Shown in pieces: positions 9,139-19,324 of a stretch of 64,000 nt of DNA. This DNA comes from Aequoribacter sp049615385 (GTDB taxonomy: Bacteria > Pseudomonadota > Gammaproteobacteria > Pseudomonadales > Halieaceae), in the NCBI RefSeq assembly GCF_049615385.1, contig NZ_JBMZFL010000001.1. One strand, written 5' to 3'. How positions within the stretch are numbered: position 1 is the stretch's first letter; each line of letters begins with the position of its first letter. Below the pieces are notes generated by a model. The model was not told the origin of the DNA. It did not search any database and was given only the letters and a program-made list of their open reading frames with translations. The position numbers and the translations under genes are program-made.

Positions 9139-12100
9139 ATGCGATTAAAGTCTATAAAATTGGCGGGATTTAAATCTTTTGTGGATCCCACCACCGTGCA
9201 GTTTCCACATAATATGAGTGCGGTCGTTGGCCCCAACGGGTGCGGCAAGTCCAACATTATTGACGCTGTGCGCTGGGTCATGGGGGAGAGTTCCGCCAAA
9301 AATCTGCGCGGAGAGTCAATGACCGACGTCATTTTTAACGGCTCTGGTGGGCGTCAGCCTGTCGGCCAAGCGTCTATTGAATTGGTGTTCGACAATCAGG
9401 ACGGTACGGTCGGCGGCGAGTACGCCCGTTTTTCTGAGATAGCCATCAAACGCTTGGTCACTCGAGCGGGTCAATCGGACTATTTTTTGAATGGCGCTCG
9501 ATGTCGCCGTCGCGATATCACCGATATTTTCTTGGGTACCGGGCTTGGGCCAAGAAGTTACGCCATTATCGAACAGGGTATGATTTCCCGTTTGATTGAA
9601 TCGAAGCCAGAAGAACTGCGGGTCTTTATTGAAGAAGCCGCGGGGATATCGAAGTACAAGGAGCGGCGCCGTGAGACTGAAAGTCGAATGCGCCGCACGA
9701 TGGAAAACCTTGAGCGTTTGCAGGATATCCGCGACGAGCTGGGGCGACAGATCTATCACTTAGAACGCCAGGCTCAGGCCGCCGAAAAGTACCGCGAATT
9801 TAAGCAACAAGAACGCGAGTCGAAAGCCTTGCTCGCCGGCATGCAGTGGCGGGAGTTGTCACAGCAGGTTGAGAAATTGGCCTTCTCTATTAATGATATC
9901 GAGGTCCAACGCGAAGGAATAATCGCAGAATACAGAGCACTCGAGGCCGATCTGGAAGAGAAACGCGTAGCTCAAACTGAGGCGGCAGAGCATTGTAACC
10001 GCGTGCAAGCGGACTATTACGCGATTGGTGCAGAGGTGACGCGTTTCGAACAAGCGATCAACTTTCAAAATCAGCGCCATAGTCAATTACTACAGCGCTT
10101 AGCGCAAACTGACGCATCGATGGGGCTCGCTACCGAATCTTTGCAAAGCGACTTAGAGTCACTTGCCGAGGCAAAAGAAACACTCGGGACGGTTTTGCCC
10201 AACCGTGTTGAGGCAGAGGCCCGCGTAGAACAGTCTGCCGAAGAACTTGCGATGGCTGAGGAAGCCATGCAACTTTGGCAACAATCATGGGATGGTTTTA
10301 ACCAATCGGCGTCTTCAGCTCGACAGCAAAGCGAGGTTCAGCAGTCTCGCATCAAACATTTAGAACAGGTCCTTTCGAGATTAGCTCGGCGTTCTGAGGC
10401 CCTGAAAGAGGAGCTCGCGGCGCTTGCGCCAAGCTCAGATTTGGGCGATCAGCAAGCCATGCAGGCTCAATTGGATGCTTTGCGAGCCCGCCAGGCAGGC
10501 CTTGAAGACGCCCGACAACAGGCGTTACAGAAGCGCGATGACGCGAGAACTGAAGTTGGGGCTCTGAGGCAAAGGCTCAGTGAAATGCAGACGCTCGCGC
10601 GTGAGAAGCGGGGGCGAGCTTCATCCTTAAACGCGCTGCAAGAAGCCGCCCAAAATCAATCGCAAGTACAAATCGATGACTGGGTTTCCACTCTGCAGAA
10701 TATTAAGCTGCGCCCGCTGTTGGAAGAGCTGTCTGTGGAACAGCAATGGCAGGTTGCGGTAGAGCGTGTTTTGGCGGAAGACATTCATGGTTTTGTGACA
10801 GATTCAGCCTCTTTAACCCCTGAGCAGATTCAATGCTTCCCGGCTGCTAAGTTTTATCTTCAAGGGCGGAATGAGCTTCACAAGCCTGTCGGGAGTCTGG
10901 CGGAACAAGTGAACACATCTTGGGTGCCCAGTGTGTTAACCAACGTACGCGTCGCTCAAACTTTGGACGAGGCTTTGGATTTGCGCTCTAGCTTACAGCC
11001 CGGGGAGTCGGTTATCACGCCCGAGGGTGTTTGGATGGGGCTGGATTGGGTCCGCCTGTCTCAATCCATACGTGGCGAAGACAGTGTGCTGTTCCGCCAG
11101 CAGGAGATAGACCTCTTAGAATCGGAAATTGCGGAAATCGATGAATCGGTTGCCGCTGCCGCAAACGCACTGAACGAGTTGGAGGGCGATGTTCAGTCGC
11201 AGGATCGGTTAGCGGAAGACGCTCGGGTGTCAATTCAAGCGTTGAGCGCCGATGAAAGTCGCATCAATGCGCAAATATCGGCGAATACAGCAAAATTTGC
11301 GAAAGAACACGAGCGTAAACAACAGATTTTAGTCGAGCTCGAGGACGTCAAAACCGAGTACGAACAAGAGCAAGAGAGTATCGCCCAGGCTCGTCGCGAG
11401 TTAACCGAGGCGATCGAGACGATGGAGGCCGACGCTATACAGCGAGAGGCCTTAATCGCGGATCGAGACAGCATACGCGTCAGGCTTGATGAGTTGCGTC
11501 AGTCGGCTCGAGAACAGCGCGACGCCCTGTACAGTGTGACTCTGCAAGAACAACAATTGCTCGCGCAAGTAACTTCGACGGAACAAGCCATAGAACGATT
11601 GCGCCAACAGACGCAAGAATTGGCCGAGCAGCGCGAGCAAATTATGGAAGAGCTTGCCGCCAACGACGACAGCGCCATTCAAAGGTTACAGGCTCAGCTG
11701 GATGAGCAGCTCGAATTGCGTTTGCAAACGGAAGAAAAGCTCAGTCAAGCCCGAGACGCTCTCGGCGCGTTAGAGCAGGCCATGCGAGCGGCTGAGCAGA
11801 CGCGCTTAAGTATTGAGCGTCGCCGCGATGAATGTTCGACAAAGCTTGAATATGAACGCCTGCAGCGCCAAACGTTAACCGTGCAGCAGCAGGCGCTCGT
11901 CGATAGACTAAAAGAGGACGAGTGGACGGTTGATGCGGCGCTTGAACTCATTCGTGATGAGCATACGATTGGGCAGGTGCAGCTATTACTGGAGGAGTTA
12001 GGTCGCAAGATTGGGCGTTTAGGTGCCATTAACCTCGCAGCGATCGATGAATTTGCCTCTCAGTCAGAGCGCAAAACCTATCTCGATGCGCAGCATGAAG

Positions 12101-12633
12101 ATTTGACCTCTGCGCTGGAAACGCTTGAATCCGCGATTCGCAAAATTGATAAGGAAACGAGGAGTCGCTTCCGCGATACATTCGAAGAGGTGAATGCTGG
12201 CTTGCAAGCTTTGTTCCCGAGAGTCTTTGGCGGAGGCTCTGCGCATTTGGAAATGACTGGGGAGGATTTGCTCGATACAGGCATTGCGATTATCGCGAGG
12301 CCTCCCGGCAAGAAAAACAGTACGATTCATCTTTTATCGGGTGGTGAGAAAGCGTTGACTGCGATAGCTTTGGTGTTCTCGATCTTTCAGCTCAACCCCG
12401 CGCCGTTCTGTATGTTGGATGAGGTCGACGCTCCGCTTGATGACGCCAACGTTGGACGATATGCGCGCATGGTAAAAGAGATGTCCGAGAAAGTGCAGTT
12501 CATTTACATTACTCACAACAAAATTTCGATGGAAGTCGCTGATCAACTTCTCGGTGTCACTATGCACGAGCCAGGCGTATCTCGCTTAGTGTCCGTAGAC
12601 GTTGAAGAAGCAGCAGAGCTTGCAGCCAGCTAG
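9139..12633 (+). CDS. smc: Chromosome segregation ATPase SMC
   Basis: Structural maintenance of chromosomes protein, which condenses and segregates the chromosome. The 1164-residue length is normal. Walker A GPNGCGKSN is at residues 32-40, followed by coiled coil, a hinge around residues 510-650, and a second coiled coil rich in Glu, Gln and Arg. The signature LSGGEKALTAIAL is near residue 1066, and Walker B is FCMLDEVDAPLDDANV. It starts a cluster with zipA and ligA, as in Pseudomonas. An SMC rather than MukB condensin fits the non-enteric gammaproteobacterial setting. Confidence 0.97.
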   Translation: MRLKSIKLAGFKSFVDPTTVQFPHNMSAVVGPNGCGKSNIIDAVRWVMGESSAKNLRGESMTDVIFNGSGGRQPVGQASIELVFDNQDGTVGGEYARFSEIAIKRLVTRAGQSDYFLNGARCRRRDITDIFLGTGLGPRSYAIIEQGMISRLIESKPEELRVFIEEAAGISKYKERRRETESRMRRTMENLERLQDIRDELGRQIYHLERQAQAAEKYREFKQQERESKALLAGMQWRELSQQVEKLAFSINDIEVQREGIIAEYRALEADLEEKRVAQTEAAEHCNRVQADYYAIGAEVTRFEQAINFQNQRHSQLLQRLAQTDASMGLATESLQSDLESLAEAKETLGTVLPNRVEAEARVEQSAEELAMAEEAMQLWQQSWDGFNQSASSARQQSEVQQSRIKHLEQVLSRLARRSEALKEELAALAPSSDLGDQQAMQAQLDALRARQAGLEDARQQALQKRDDARTEVGALRQRLSEMQTLAREKRGRASSLNALQEAAQNQSQVQIDDWVSTLQNIKLRPLLEELSVEQQWQVAVERVLAEDIHGFVTDSASLTPEQIQCFPAAKFYLQGRNELHKPVGSLAEQVNTSWVPSVLTNVRVAQTLDEALDLRSSLQPGESVITPEGVWMGLDWVRLSQSIRGEDSVLFRQQEIDLLESEIAEIDESVAAAANALNELEGDVQSQDRLAEDARVSIQALSADESRINAQISANTAKFAKEHERKQQILVELEDVKTEYEQEQESIAQARRELTEAIETMEADAIQREALIADRDSIRVRLDELRQSAREQRDALYSVTLQEQQLLAQVTSTEQAIERLRQQTQELAEQREQIMEELAANDDSAIQRLQAQLDEQLELRLQTEEKLSQARDALGALEQAMRAAEQTRLSIERRRDECSTKLEYERLQRQTLTVQQQALVDRLKEDEWTVDAALELIRDEHTIGQVQLLLEELGRKIGRLGAINLAAIDEFASQSERKTYLDAQHEDLTSALETLESAIRKIDKETRSRFRDTFEEVNAGLQALFPRVFGGGSAHLEMTGEDLLDTGIAIIARPPGKKNSTIHLLSGGEKALTAIALVFSIFQLNPAPFCMLDEVDAPLDDANVGRYARMVKEMSEKVQFIYITHNKISMEVADQLLGVTMHEPGVSRLVSVDVEEAAELAAS

Positions 12634-12657
12634 CGAAGTAAGGGAGATCAGAGGCCT

Positions 12658-13647
12658 ATGGGCTTGGAATTAGGCATGAGAGAGTGGATGTTGCTTGCGG
12701 GCATCGCTCTGGTTGTGGTGATTTTATTGGATGCTATACGCCGAGCGCTCAAACAGCGGGCTGAAAATGAGCGTTTGATGCGTGCGAAAAAAACCGCTCG
12801 CCAAGAACCCCATGCTGACTTCGATTGGTTGAAAGAATTGCCCAACGGCGGCGCGCGAGTCGTTTATCGTGCGGATGAAACAGACGACAACGCTACGCAA
12901 CGGCAAGCGATAGACATTGATGAACTTGTCCCAGACGCAGCGCATAATGAGCTGACTGAAGCGAAAGAAGATCCGGGTCAAGCGGTTGAGCACCGAGAGC
13001 CCCCCAGTACCGCTGTTGAAGACCATTCGGAACGAGCGTTAGACCCGGTTATGGAAGAAGCCCTCGAGAGTACCTCAACGGGTAGCGAATCGACCGTCGC
13101 AGCAACTCGAGCAACTTCAGCCTCCGCTGGGCAGACCGTAGATTGGCTCGAAACCCTGGACACGGAAGAGGAGCCTGTAGAAGAGGGACAAACTCTAATT
13201 GAGGATACACCGCCAGAGCATGTGCTGCTTATCCACCTAAAGGCGGATGAACACAAGCCCTATCAGGGTGACACATTGCTGCAACTATTATTGGCCTGCG
13301 ATTTGCGTTTCGGTGATTTGGGTTTTTTTCATCGACACGAGCAGAGCGGTGGACGCGGTCCGATTCAATTCAGTGTAGCGAATCTTCTGAAACCGGGAGT
13401 ATTTGATATCGATTCAATGAGCACCCTTCAAACGGCGGGGGTCGTATTTTTTATGCGCGTCCCAGGCCCCAAAGATTTACTGACAGCCTATGAAGCGATG
13501 CTGGAAACTGCGCGCGCGGTGGTGCAGCATTTAGGCGGCACTCTTCTCGATCATTCCCACAGCGTTTTAACCAAGCAGGCGATCGAGCACGATAAGACGT
13601 TGTTGCGCGAGTATGCCAGAAAACAACTGCTACAAAAGCGTTCGTAA
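12658..13647 (+). CDS. zipA: Cell division protein ZipA
   Basis: Membrane anchor of the FtsZ ring. The 329-residue protein has an N-terminal membrane helix (about residues 10-26, MLLAGIALVVVILLDAIRR), a long acidic, low-complexity linker (about 80-185), and the C-terminal ZipA FtsZ-binding domain (about 195-320, with VANLLKPGVFD and TAGVVFFMRVPGP). The position between smc and ligA matches the order in pseudomonads. An alternative ATG at 12676 would shorten it by six residues. Confidence 0.93.
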   Translation: MGLELGMREWMLLAGIALVVVILLDAIRRALKQRAENERLMRAKKTARQEPHADFDWLKELPNGGARVVYRADETDDNATQRQAIDIDELVPDAAHNELTEAKEDPGQAVEHREPPSTAVEDHSERALDPVMEEALESTSTGSESTVAATRATSASAGQTVDWLETLDTEEEPVEEGQTLIEDTPPEHVLLIHLKADEHKPYQGDTLLQLLLACDLRFGDLGFFHRHEQSGGRGPIQFSVANLLKPGVFDIDSMSTLQTAGVVFFMRVPGPKDLLTAYEAMLETARAVVQHLGGTLLDHSHSVLTKQAIEHDKTLLREYARKQLLQKRS

Positions 13648-13652
13648 GTCTG

Positions 13653-15677
13653 ATGCCTGTAGATCCAGCCAAGCGTATTGCTGAACTTATTGCTCTAATC
13701 GAGCGTTACAGTCGAGAGTATTACGAGCAGGACGCGCCCACAATTTCTGACGCTGAGTACGATCAGCTGTTCCGAGAATTGCAAGCATTAGAAGTTGAAA
13801 ATCCTCAGTGCGCTCGAAGAGATTCACCGACTCAAAGGGTTGGTGCGAAACCGGCAGAGGGCTTTGCGCCAGTGACGCACGTCATACCAATGCTGTCGCT
13901 TGACAACGCTTTTTCCAATGACGAGTTGCTCGATTTCGATCGCAGAGCGCGCGAACGACTCGGGTTGCTTGAGATGGCGACTATCGACTATGTCTGTGAG
14001 CCTAAACTCGATGGTATTGCGGTTGCTATCCGTTATGAACGAGGGATGCTCGTTCAGGCAGCGACCCGAGGTGACGGTCAAACGGGTGAGGATATCACCC
14101 ACAATGTCAAGACCGTTAAAAATATACCGCTACGGTTGCATGGCGCTGACTCGATTGACGTCCTTGAAGTGCGAGGCGAAATTTTTATGCCAAAGCGGGG
14201 TTTCACGCGTCTTAATCAACGCGCCGAGGCTCAGGGTGAAAAAACATTTGCTAATCCGCGTAACGCTGCTGCAGGTAGTTTGCGCCAGCTAGATCCCACG
14301 ATCACAGCCAAAAGGCCGCTCGCGTTCTACTGTTATGGCGTTGGTGTGACCCAAGGTGTGGATATCCCCGATAGTCAGTATGGGTTGCTACGGTGGTACG
14401 AATCGCTCGGGCTACCCGTTAACGATGAAGTGCAAGCCGTCTCGGGCATTCAGGCCTGCATTGATTACTACGAGCAAATGTCTCGGCGCCGGAGCGGCTT
14501 AGACTACGACATTGATGGTATTGTATACAAAGTGAATTCATTGGCCGAGCAGGCCGAGCTGGGCTTTGTGTCGCGGGCACCACGTTGGGCAATCGCTAGG
14601 AAGTTTCCCGCTGAAGAGGCTTTAACGCATTTGCTGGATGTTGAATTTCAGGTGGGTCGAACGGGTGCGATAACACCTGTGGCGAGACTCGAGCCGGTAT
14701 CGGTGGGCGGTGTCGTCGTCAGTAACGCAACTCTGCATAATGCAGACGAAATCGAACGTCTGCAGGTGAAGATTGGTGACTTAGTGGTCGTTCGGCGCGC
14801 TGGTGATGTTATCCCTCAGGTGGCGAGGGCGTTGTCGGAAGAGCGGCGAGGGGAGCTGAGGAAGATTGTTTTTCCCTCGCAATGTCCCGTGTGCGGATCC
14901 GCAATCGTGCGCGAAGAGGGTGAGGCGGTACAACGCTGCAGTGGAGCGCTGACGTGCTCCGCACAGCGTAAGGGTGCGATCATTCATTTTGTGTCGCGCA
15001 AAGCCATGGATATCGAGGGCTTTGGTGAGAAGTTAGTGGAACAGCTAGTGGACATAGGGCGGTTGAAGGACCCCAGCGATATCTATGGTCTAACGCTCAC
15101 TGAGCTTGCCGCGTTGCCAAGAATGGGCTCCAAGTCGGCTCAAAATCTCATTAATGCGATAAACCGATCCAAACGGACGACGTTCGCCCGTTTTTTGTAT
15201 GCGTTGGGCATTCGTGAAGTTGGCGTAACAACGGCCGAGCGGCTGGCGGACTATTTTGGCGAGATTCAGTCGCTATTAGCGGCGTCTGTTGATGATTTGC
15301 TGGCTGTGCCGGATGTCGGTCCGATCGTTGCAAGCCACATTCGATCATTCCTAAACTCATCGACTAACTTAGATGTGATCAGCACGCTATTGCAGGCGGG
15401 GCTCTCATGGCCCGAGGTGGCGCCGATTGACGTCGACAACGCACCGCTTGTTGGACAGACTTGGGTGGTAACAGGCAAACTCGAGCAGTTTTCTCGCGAA
15501 GAGGCGACCGAGTTGTTGAAATCTTTGGGTGCAAGTGTGGCAGGGAGTGTGTCTAAAAAGACCACAGTGTTGCTTGCAGGCCCTGGGGCAGGGAGTAAGC
15601 TCACAAAAGCGCAAGCTTTGGGTGTGGAGGTAATAAACGAAGATGAATTTCTCGCGCGTAAGTCGGCTTGGATTTAG
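13653..15677 (+). CDS. ligA: NAD-dependent DNA ligase
   Basis: Seals nicks in replication and repair using NAD. The 674-residue product has the N-terminal Ia domain with its YYEQDAPTISDAEYD NAD-binding segment, the adenylation motif CEPKLDG with the catalytic Lys near 117, an OB fold, a four-cysteine zinc finger (CPVCG then CSGALTC), helix-hairpin-helix repeats, and a C-terminal BRCT domain (about 598-674). The last 35 bp overlap the next gene. Confidence 0.97.
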   Translation: MPVDPAKRIAELIALIERYSREYYEQDAPTISDAEYDQLFRELQALEVENPQCARRDSPTQRVGAKPAEGFAPVTHVIPMLSLDNAFSNDELLDFDRRARERLGLLEMATIDYVCEPKLDGIAVAIRYERGMLVQAATRGDGQTGEDITHNVKTVKNIPLRLHGADSIDVLEVRGEIFMPKRGFTRLNQRAEAQGEKTFANPRNAAAGSLRQLDPTITAKRPLAFYCYGVGVTQGVDIPDSQYGLLRWYESLGLPVNDEVQAVSGIQACIDYYEQMSRRRSGLDYDIDGIVYKVNSLAEQAELGFVSRAPRWAIARKFPAEEALTHLLDVEFQVGRTGAITPVARLEPVSVGGVVVSNATLHNADEIERLQVKIGDLVVVRRAGDVIPQVARALSEERRGELRKIVFPSQCPVCGSAIVREEGEAVQRCSGALTCSAQRKGAIIHFVSRKAMDIEGFGEKLVEQLVDIGRLKDPSDIYGLTLTELAALPRMGSKSAQNLINAINRSKRTTFARFLYALGIREVGVTTAERLADYFGEIQSLLAASVDDLLAVPDVGPIVASHIRSFLNSSTNLDVISTLLQAGLSWPEVAPIDVDNAPLVGQTWVVTGKLEQFSREEATELLKSLGASVAGSVSKKTTVLLAGPGAGSKLTKAQALGVEVINEDEFLARKSAWI

Positions 15678-16266
15678 CTTAGTACTCATCGTCATCGCGG
15701 GGTGTACGACTGCACCTCCAAGCGATTTGGACAACATTTGCGCTATTTTTGACGAAAAAAAAGGCTGGTACAAGAGCGCAAAAAAATCAGCAAAACGTTG
15801 GGATGCGGATATTCCCACTATGATGGCGATTGTCCACCAAGAGTCAAAGTTTGAGGCGAAGGCAAAGCCTCCACGCAAAAAGATTCTTGGCTTTATCCCG
15901 GGTTTTCGGCCGTCAAATGCCTACGGTTATTCTCAGGCACTGACGGGTACTTGGGAGCGATATAAACGTGATGCGGGCGCCTACGGCGCCGACCGCGACC
16001 AGTTCGATGACGCCATTGATTTTATCGGCTGGTACAACAAGCTGTCGTATAAAGAGAACGGCGTTTCAGCGACCGATGCGAGAGCGCTGTATCTTAATTA
16101 TCATGAGGGGCAGGGTGGCTACGCGAGAGGAACTTATAAATCTAAATCGTGGCTGGTCGGTGTAGCCAATAAAGTCCACGCTCGCGCTGGACGGTACAGG
16201 ACGCAACTGCAAGGGTGCAAGAGTCGTCTCGATGCTGCGAATAGGGGCTGGTTCGACTGGTTTTAA
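15643..16266 (+). CDS. Lipoprotein with lytic transglycosylase (SLT-like) domain
   Basis: The 207-residue product begins with a lipoprotein signal peptide whose lipobox VIAGC places the modified cysteine at residue 21. The mature part has the SLT/lysozyme-like signature MMAIVHQESKFEA with a likely catalytic Glu, then AYGYSQALTGTWERYK and ARALYLNYHEGQGGY, as in small peptidoglycan transglycosylases. It probably acts on cell wall at the inner face of the outer membrane. GGAGG lies 12 bp before the ATG. The start is inside the 3' end of ligA in another frame. Activity is inferred, not shown. Confidence 0.85.
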   Translation: MNFSRVSRLGFSLVLIVIAGCTTAPPSDLDNICAIFDEKKGWYKSAKKSAKRWDADIPTMMAIVHQESKFEAKAKPPRKKILGFIPGFRPSNAYGYSQALTGTWERYKRDAGAYGADRDQFDDAIDFIGWYNKLSYKENGVSATDARALYLNYHEGQGGYARGTYKSKSWLVGVANKVHARAGRYRTQLQGCKSRLDAANRGWFDWF

Positions 16267-16290
16267 CGCAACAGTCATTTTTATTTCACT

Positions 16291-16325
16291 TTGTCACAGA
16301 ATTGTCATGCCTTGCACGCGATAAT
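16291..16325 (+). promoter_or_regulatory. Pho box and -10 of the phoB promoter
   Basis: TTGTCAC-AGAA-TTGTCAT at 16291-16308 gives two direct 7-bp half-sites 11 bp apart, matching the PhoB-binding consensus (CTGTCAT repeats). GATAAT at 16320-16325 follows at the distance expected for a PhoB-activated promoter whose -35 is replaced by the Pho box. The phoB GTG lies 38 bp further down. This implies autoactivation of the whole downstream operon under phosphate starvation. Confidence 0.88.
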
Positions 16326-16363
16326 GTTGCAATATTACAGTATCCGCGCAAGGAGTTGTTGCC

Positions 16364-17065
16364 GTGAAAAATTGTGCAGTATTGGTTGTTGAAGACGAGG
16401 TCGCTATCCGGGATATGTTGCGCATGGCCCTAGAAATCGCCGATTTGCGCTGCATAGAATCCGATAACATCATGGACGCTCACGCAATTATCATTGATCG
16501 TCGCCCTGATATTGTCCTGCTGGATTGGATGCTACCCGGTGGCAGCGGTATTGAACTGCTTCGACGGCTCAAACGCGATAAGCTCACTGAAGAAATTCCG
16601 GTGATCATGCTAACGGCAAAGACCTCGGAAGACAATGTCATTCAGGGTTTAGACGTCGGCGCGGATGACTATATCACTAAGCCCTTTGCCCCACGTGAGC
16701 TCATTGCAAGAATCCGAGCATTGCTACGTCGCAGTGGTGCCATGCCTTCGTCCGAGAGGATTGAGGCGGGCGAGTTGGTCTTAGATATGAGTAGCCATCG
16801 TGTGTTCCTCGCGGGTGAGCCGCTCGCGATGGGACCGACTGAATTTAAACTACTGACTTTTTTTATGTCACATCCAGAACGCGCCTATACACGCAGTCAG
16901 CTACTCGATCAGGTATGGGGCGGTAATGTCTATGTTGAGGAGCGTACGGTTGATGTCCACATTCGTCGCTTACGTAAAGCGTTGCAAAACGACATGGGTG
17001 ATTGCAGCCACTTTATTCAGACCGTACGCGGTACGGGTTATCGCTTTTCTCCGCCTGGGATTTAG
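16364..17065 (+). CDS. phoB: Phosphate regulon response regulator PhoB
   Basis: OmpR-family regulator activated by PhoR under phosphate limitation. The 233-residue protein has an N-terminal receiver (VVEDE acidic pocket; phosphorylatable Asp in VLLDWMLPG near 53; Lys in DDYITKPFAPRE) and a C-terminal winged helix (about 135-230, with RTVDVHIRRLRKAL). The start is GTG at 16364, with AAGGAG 8 bp upstream. It is the first gene of the pho-pst operon. Confidence 0.96.
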   Translation: MKNCAVLVVEDEVAIRDMLRMALEIADLRCIESDNIMDAHAIIIDRRPDIVLLDWMLPGGSGIELLRRLKRDKLTEEIPVIMLTAKTSEDNVIQGLDVGADDYITKPFAPRELIARIRALLRRSGAMPSSERIEAGELVLDMSSHRVFLAGEPLAMGPTEFKLLTFFMSHPERAYTRSQLLDQVWGGNVYVEERTVDVHIRRLRKALQNDMGDCSHFIQTVRGTGYRFSPPGI

Positions 17066-17070
17066 ACCTT

Positions 17071-18366
17071 ATGCGTGCAGTCGGGCGTTGGTACAAAGAA
17101 CTTCAAACCATTGTTCTGCTGCTACTGATCGCCGCGGCGATTGGTTGGGTGATTGGCGCGACGGCCGAAGCGTTGACGGTCGTATTGCTGTTTTTTGTGG
17201 TCGGTTATTTATGGCAGCTCCGCAGGGTACTGCAATGGATTGACCACCCCGAATCTGAGCCTCCTGAGGGCTCGGGTATTTGGGGAATGATGCTGGATCA
17301 GATGTACGCAATACAACGCCACAATCGAGATGCGCGATCGCGCCTACAGCATACTGTTGATTACCTTCGTGATTCTTTTCGCTCTTTGCGTGATGGTGCA
17401 CTTCTGATCGACCAGAAAGGTTTGATCGAGTGGAGTAATAGCTCTGCGGAATACCTATTGGGTTTACGGTATCCGCAAGATAAAGGTCAAAACTTGTTAA
17501 GTTTGGTGCGCTATCCTGAGTTTTCGAGTTACATGATCGTGGGTGACTATACTGAACCCCTGACGTTCAGCACCAACGATTTTCCTGCGCGACATCTGCA
17601 AGTGGAAGTGAGTTCTTTCGGTATCGGGGATCGTCTGATACTGGTGCGGGACGTCACACAGCTGGTTCAAATAGAACAGACGCGTCAGGACTTTGTCGGC
17701 AATGTATCACATGAGCTTCGAACGCCACTTACGGTGATATCGGGTTATCTGGATACGCTGTTATCGCAATCGGAGATGCTGCCCGCGGCGTTGATAAAAC
17801 CCCTTGAACAGATGGCTCAGCAGTCACAGCGCATGGAAAACTTAGTGCGTGATTTGTTGTGGCTGTCAAAGATTGAGGCGACAGCAACAAAAAAACGAGT
17901 GCGCGAGCAGGTGGACTTAGCCGCCCTATGCGGCGAAGTGGTGGAAGATTTGAGGGGAGGGTATCCATCTCGAGCCATCGAGTATCGGTGCGCCGTTCCA
18001 AATGCGAAAATTGAGGGAGACTACAGGGAGTTGTTTAGTGCGCTCAGTAATCTGGTTGTTAATGCGCTGAAGTATTCGCCAGAGGGAAAGCCGGTATCCT
18101 TAACCTTAAGTGAAACAGACAACGCGCTCTGCATTGAGGTCCGCGATCAAGGTTTGGGGATTGCGGAGGAACATATTCCGCGTCTTACCGAGCGTTTTTA
18201 TCGTGTCGATGAATCGCGCTCCTTTGCCGGAGGTGGCACGGGCCTAGGACTTGCGATCGTGAAGCATGTCGCAGCCAGCCACGAGGCGCAACTGAAAATC
18301 GAGTCAGAGCTCGGTGCAGGCAGTTGTTTTAGTTTGAGCTTTCACAGAATGAGTCGCGACCTCTGA
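17071..18366 (+). CDS. phoR: Phosphate regulon sensor histidine kinase PhoR
   Basis: Membrane kinase/phosphatase for PhoB. The 431-residue product has a hydrophobic N-terminal hairpin (about residues 13-48), a charged linker, a PAS domain (DGALLIDQKGLIEWSN and following), the dimerisation/phosphoacceptor box NVSHELRTPL with His near 214, and HATPase boxes (NLVVNALKYS; RDQGLGI; GGGTGLGLAIVKH). I took the ATG at 17071, five bases after the phoB stop, because the upstream in-frame extension overlaps phoB and lacks family resemblance. Confidence 0.96.
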   Translation: MRAVGRWYKELQTIVLLLLIAAAIGWVIGATAEALTVVLLFFVVGYLWQLRRVLQWIDHPESEPPEGSGIWGMMLDQMYAIQRHNRDARSRLQHTVDYLRDSFRSLRDGALLIDQKGLIEWSNSSAEYLLGLRYPQDKGQNLLSLVRYPEFSSYMIVGDYTEPLTFSTNDFPARHLQVEVSSFGIGDRLILVRDVTQLVQIEQTRQDFVGNVSHELRTPLTVISGYLDTLLSQSEMLPAALIKPLEQMAQQSQRMENLVRDLLWLSKIEATATKKRVREQVDLAALCGEVVEDLRGGYPSRAIEYRCAVPNAKIEGDYRELFSALSNLVVNALKYSPEGKPVSLTLSETDNALCIEVRDQGLGIAEEHIPRLTERFYRVDESRSFAGGGTGLGLAIVKHVAASHEAQLKIESELGAGSCFSLSFHRMSRDL

Positions 18367-18370
18367 TTTT

Positions 18371-19324
18371 ATGACACGTGCCATGTTCCCTTATCGCAAT
18401 ACTTTCGCTAGCAAGTTCATTGCATTACTGGTCTTAGCTTTGAGCGTCGAGGCTGTTCATGCGGCCAGTCCAGCGGTCAAACTTTCAAGTGTAGGCTCTG
18501 ATACCTTGGGTGGTGTCATGACTCGCCTGGCGAGGGTTTTTAATCAGCAATACCCCGATGTTGTGATGCAGGTGCAGGCCAATGGTTCAAGTACGGCGCC
18601 ACCCGCATTACAAGAAGGCACCGCAAGTCTCGGACCTATGAGTCGGCGCATGTCGCCTGCGGAGAAGCTGAGGTTTCGGCAAGAATACGGCTACGACGTA
18701 ACCGAGGTTGTTATTGGAGTGGACGCTGTAGCGGTGTTCGTCCACTGGCAGAACCCCTTGGTGCAACTCAGTCTTGAGCAAGTCGATGCGGTCTTCTCGG
18801 CGACCCGTCGGTGTGGCGCTGATCAGGCTATCAACTACTGGTCGGAGCTGAGTGCTGAGTCATTCGACAAACAAAAAATCACGACCTTTGGACGTAATTC
18901 CGCTTCGGGTACTTACAGCTATTTCCGACAAGTCGCCTTGTGTGGTGGCGATTTCGATACAGGCGTTGGTGAGCAGCCAGGATCGAGTTCAGTGGTGCAG
19001 TCCGTAGGAAGCTCGGTTCGCGGCATAGGATACAGTGGTGTGGGGTATCAATCGCCCCTAGTTAAAATCCTTGCAATCAGCGCAGATGAGAATTCTAAAG
19101 CCTATATGCCAGAGCCGGAGGCCAGTTTAAAGGGCGATTACCCCTTGGCAAGACCTCTCTACTTGTACGTTAATCAAGCCGCAGCGTCGCCCTTGAGAGG
19201 CGCTGAGCGAGACTTCGTTGACCTCGTTCTGTCGGATCGAGGACAGGAGGTTATTAAACGCTCGGGGTTTATCCCGCTCCCCGAGGACGTGCGCACGAAG
19301 ATTCGAATAGAATTGGGCTTATGA
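18371..19324 (+). CDS. pstS: Phosphate-binding protein PstS
   Basis: Periplasmic phosphate receptor of the Pst transporter. The 317-residue product has a signal peptide ending near VHAAS (about residue 32), then the two-lobed fold with phosphate-binding segments SVGSDTLGG, NGSSTAPPAL and GRNSASGTYSYF. Phrases such as ASLGPMSRRM, QPGSSSVVQSV and GIGYSGVGY closely resemble the Pseudomonas-type PstS. It follows phoR by 4 bp and overlaps pstC. Confidence 0.95.
   Translation: MTRAMFPYRNTFASKFIALLVLALSVEAVHAASPAVKLSSVGSDTLGGVMTRLARVFNQQYPDVVMQVQANGSSTAPPALQEGTASLGPMSRRMSPAEKLRFRQEYGYDVTEVVIGVDAVAVFVHWQNPLVQLSLEQVDAVFSATRRCGADQAINYWSELSAESFDKQKITTFGRNSASGTYSYFRQVALCGGDFDTGVGEQPGSSSVVQSVGSSVRGIGYSGVGYQSPLVKILAISADENSKAYMPEPEASLKGDYPLARPLYLYVNQAAASPLRGAERDFVDLVLSDRGQEVIKRSGFIPLPEDVRTKIRIELGL

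Noticed and set aside
15405..15878. A 157-codon open frame on the minus strand
   Set aside because: It spans the end of ligA and the start of the lipoprotein gene in antisense; both sense genes have clear motifs.
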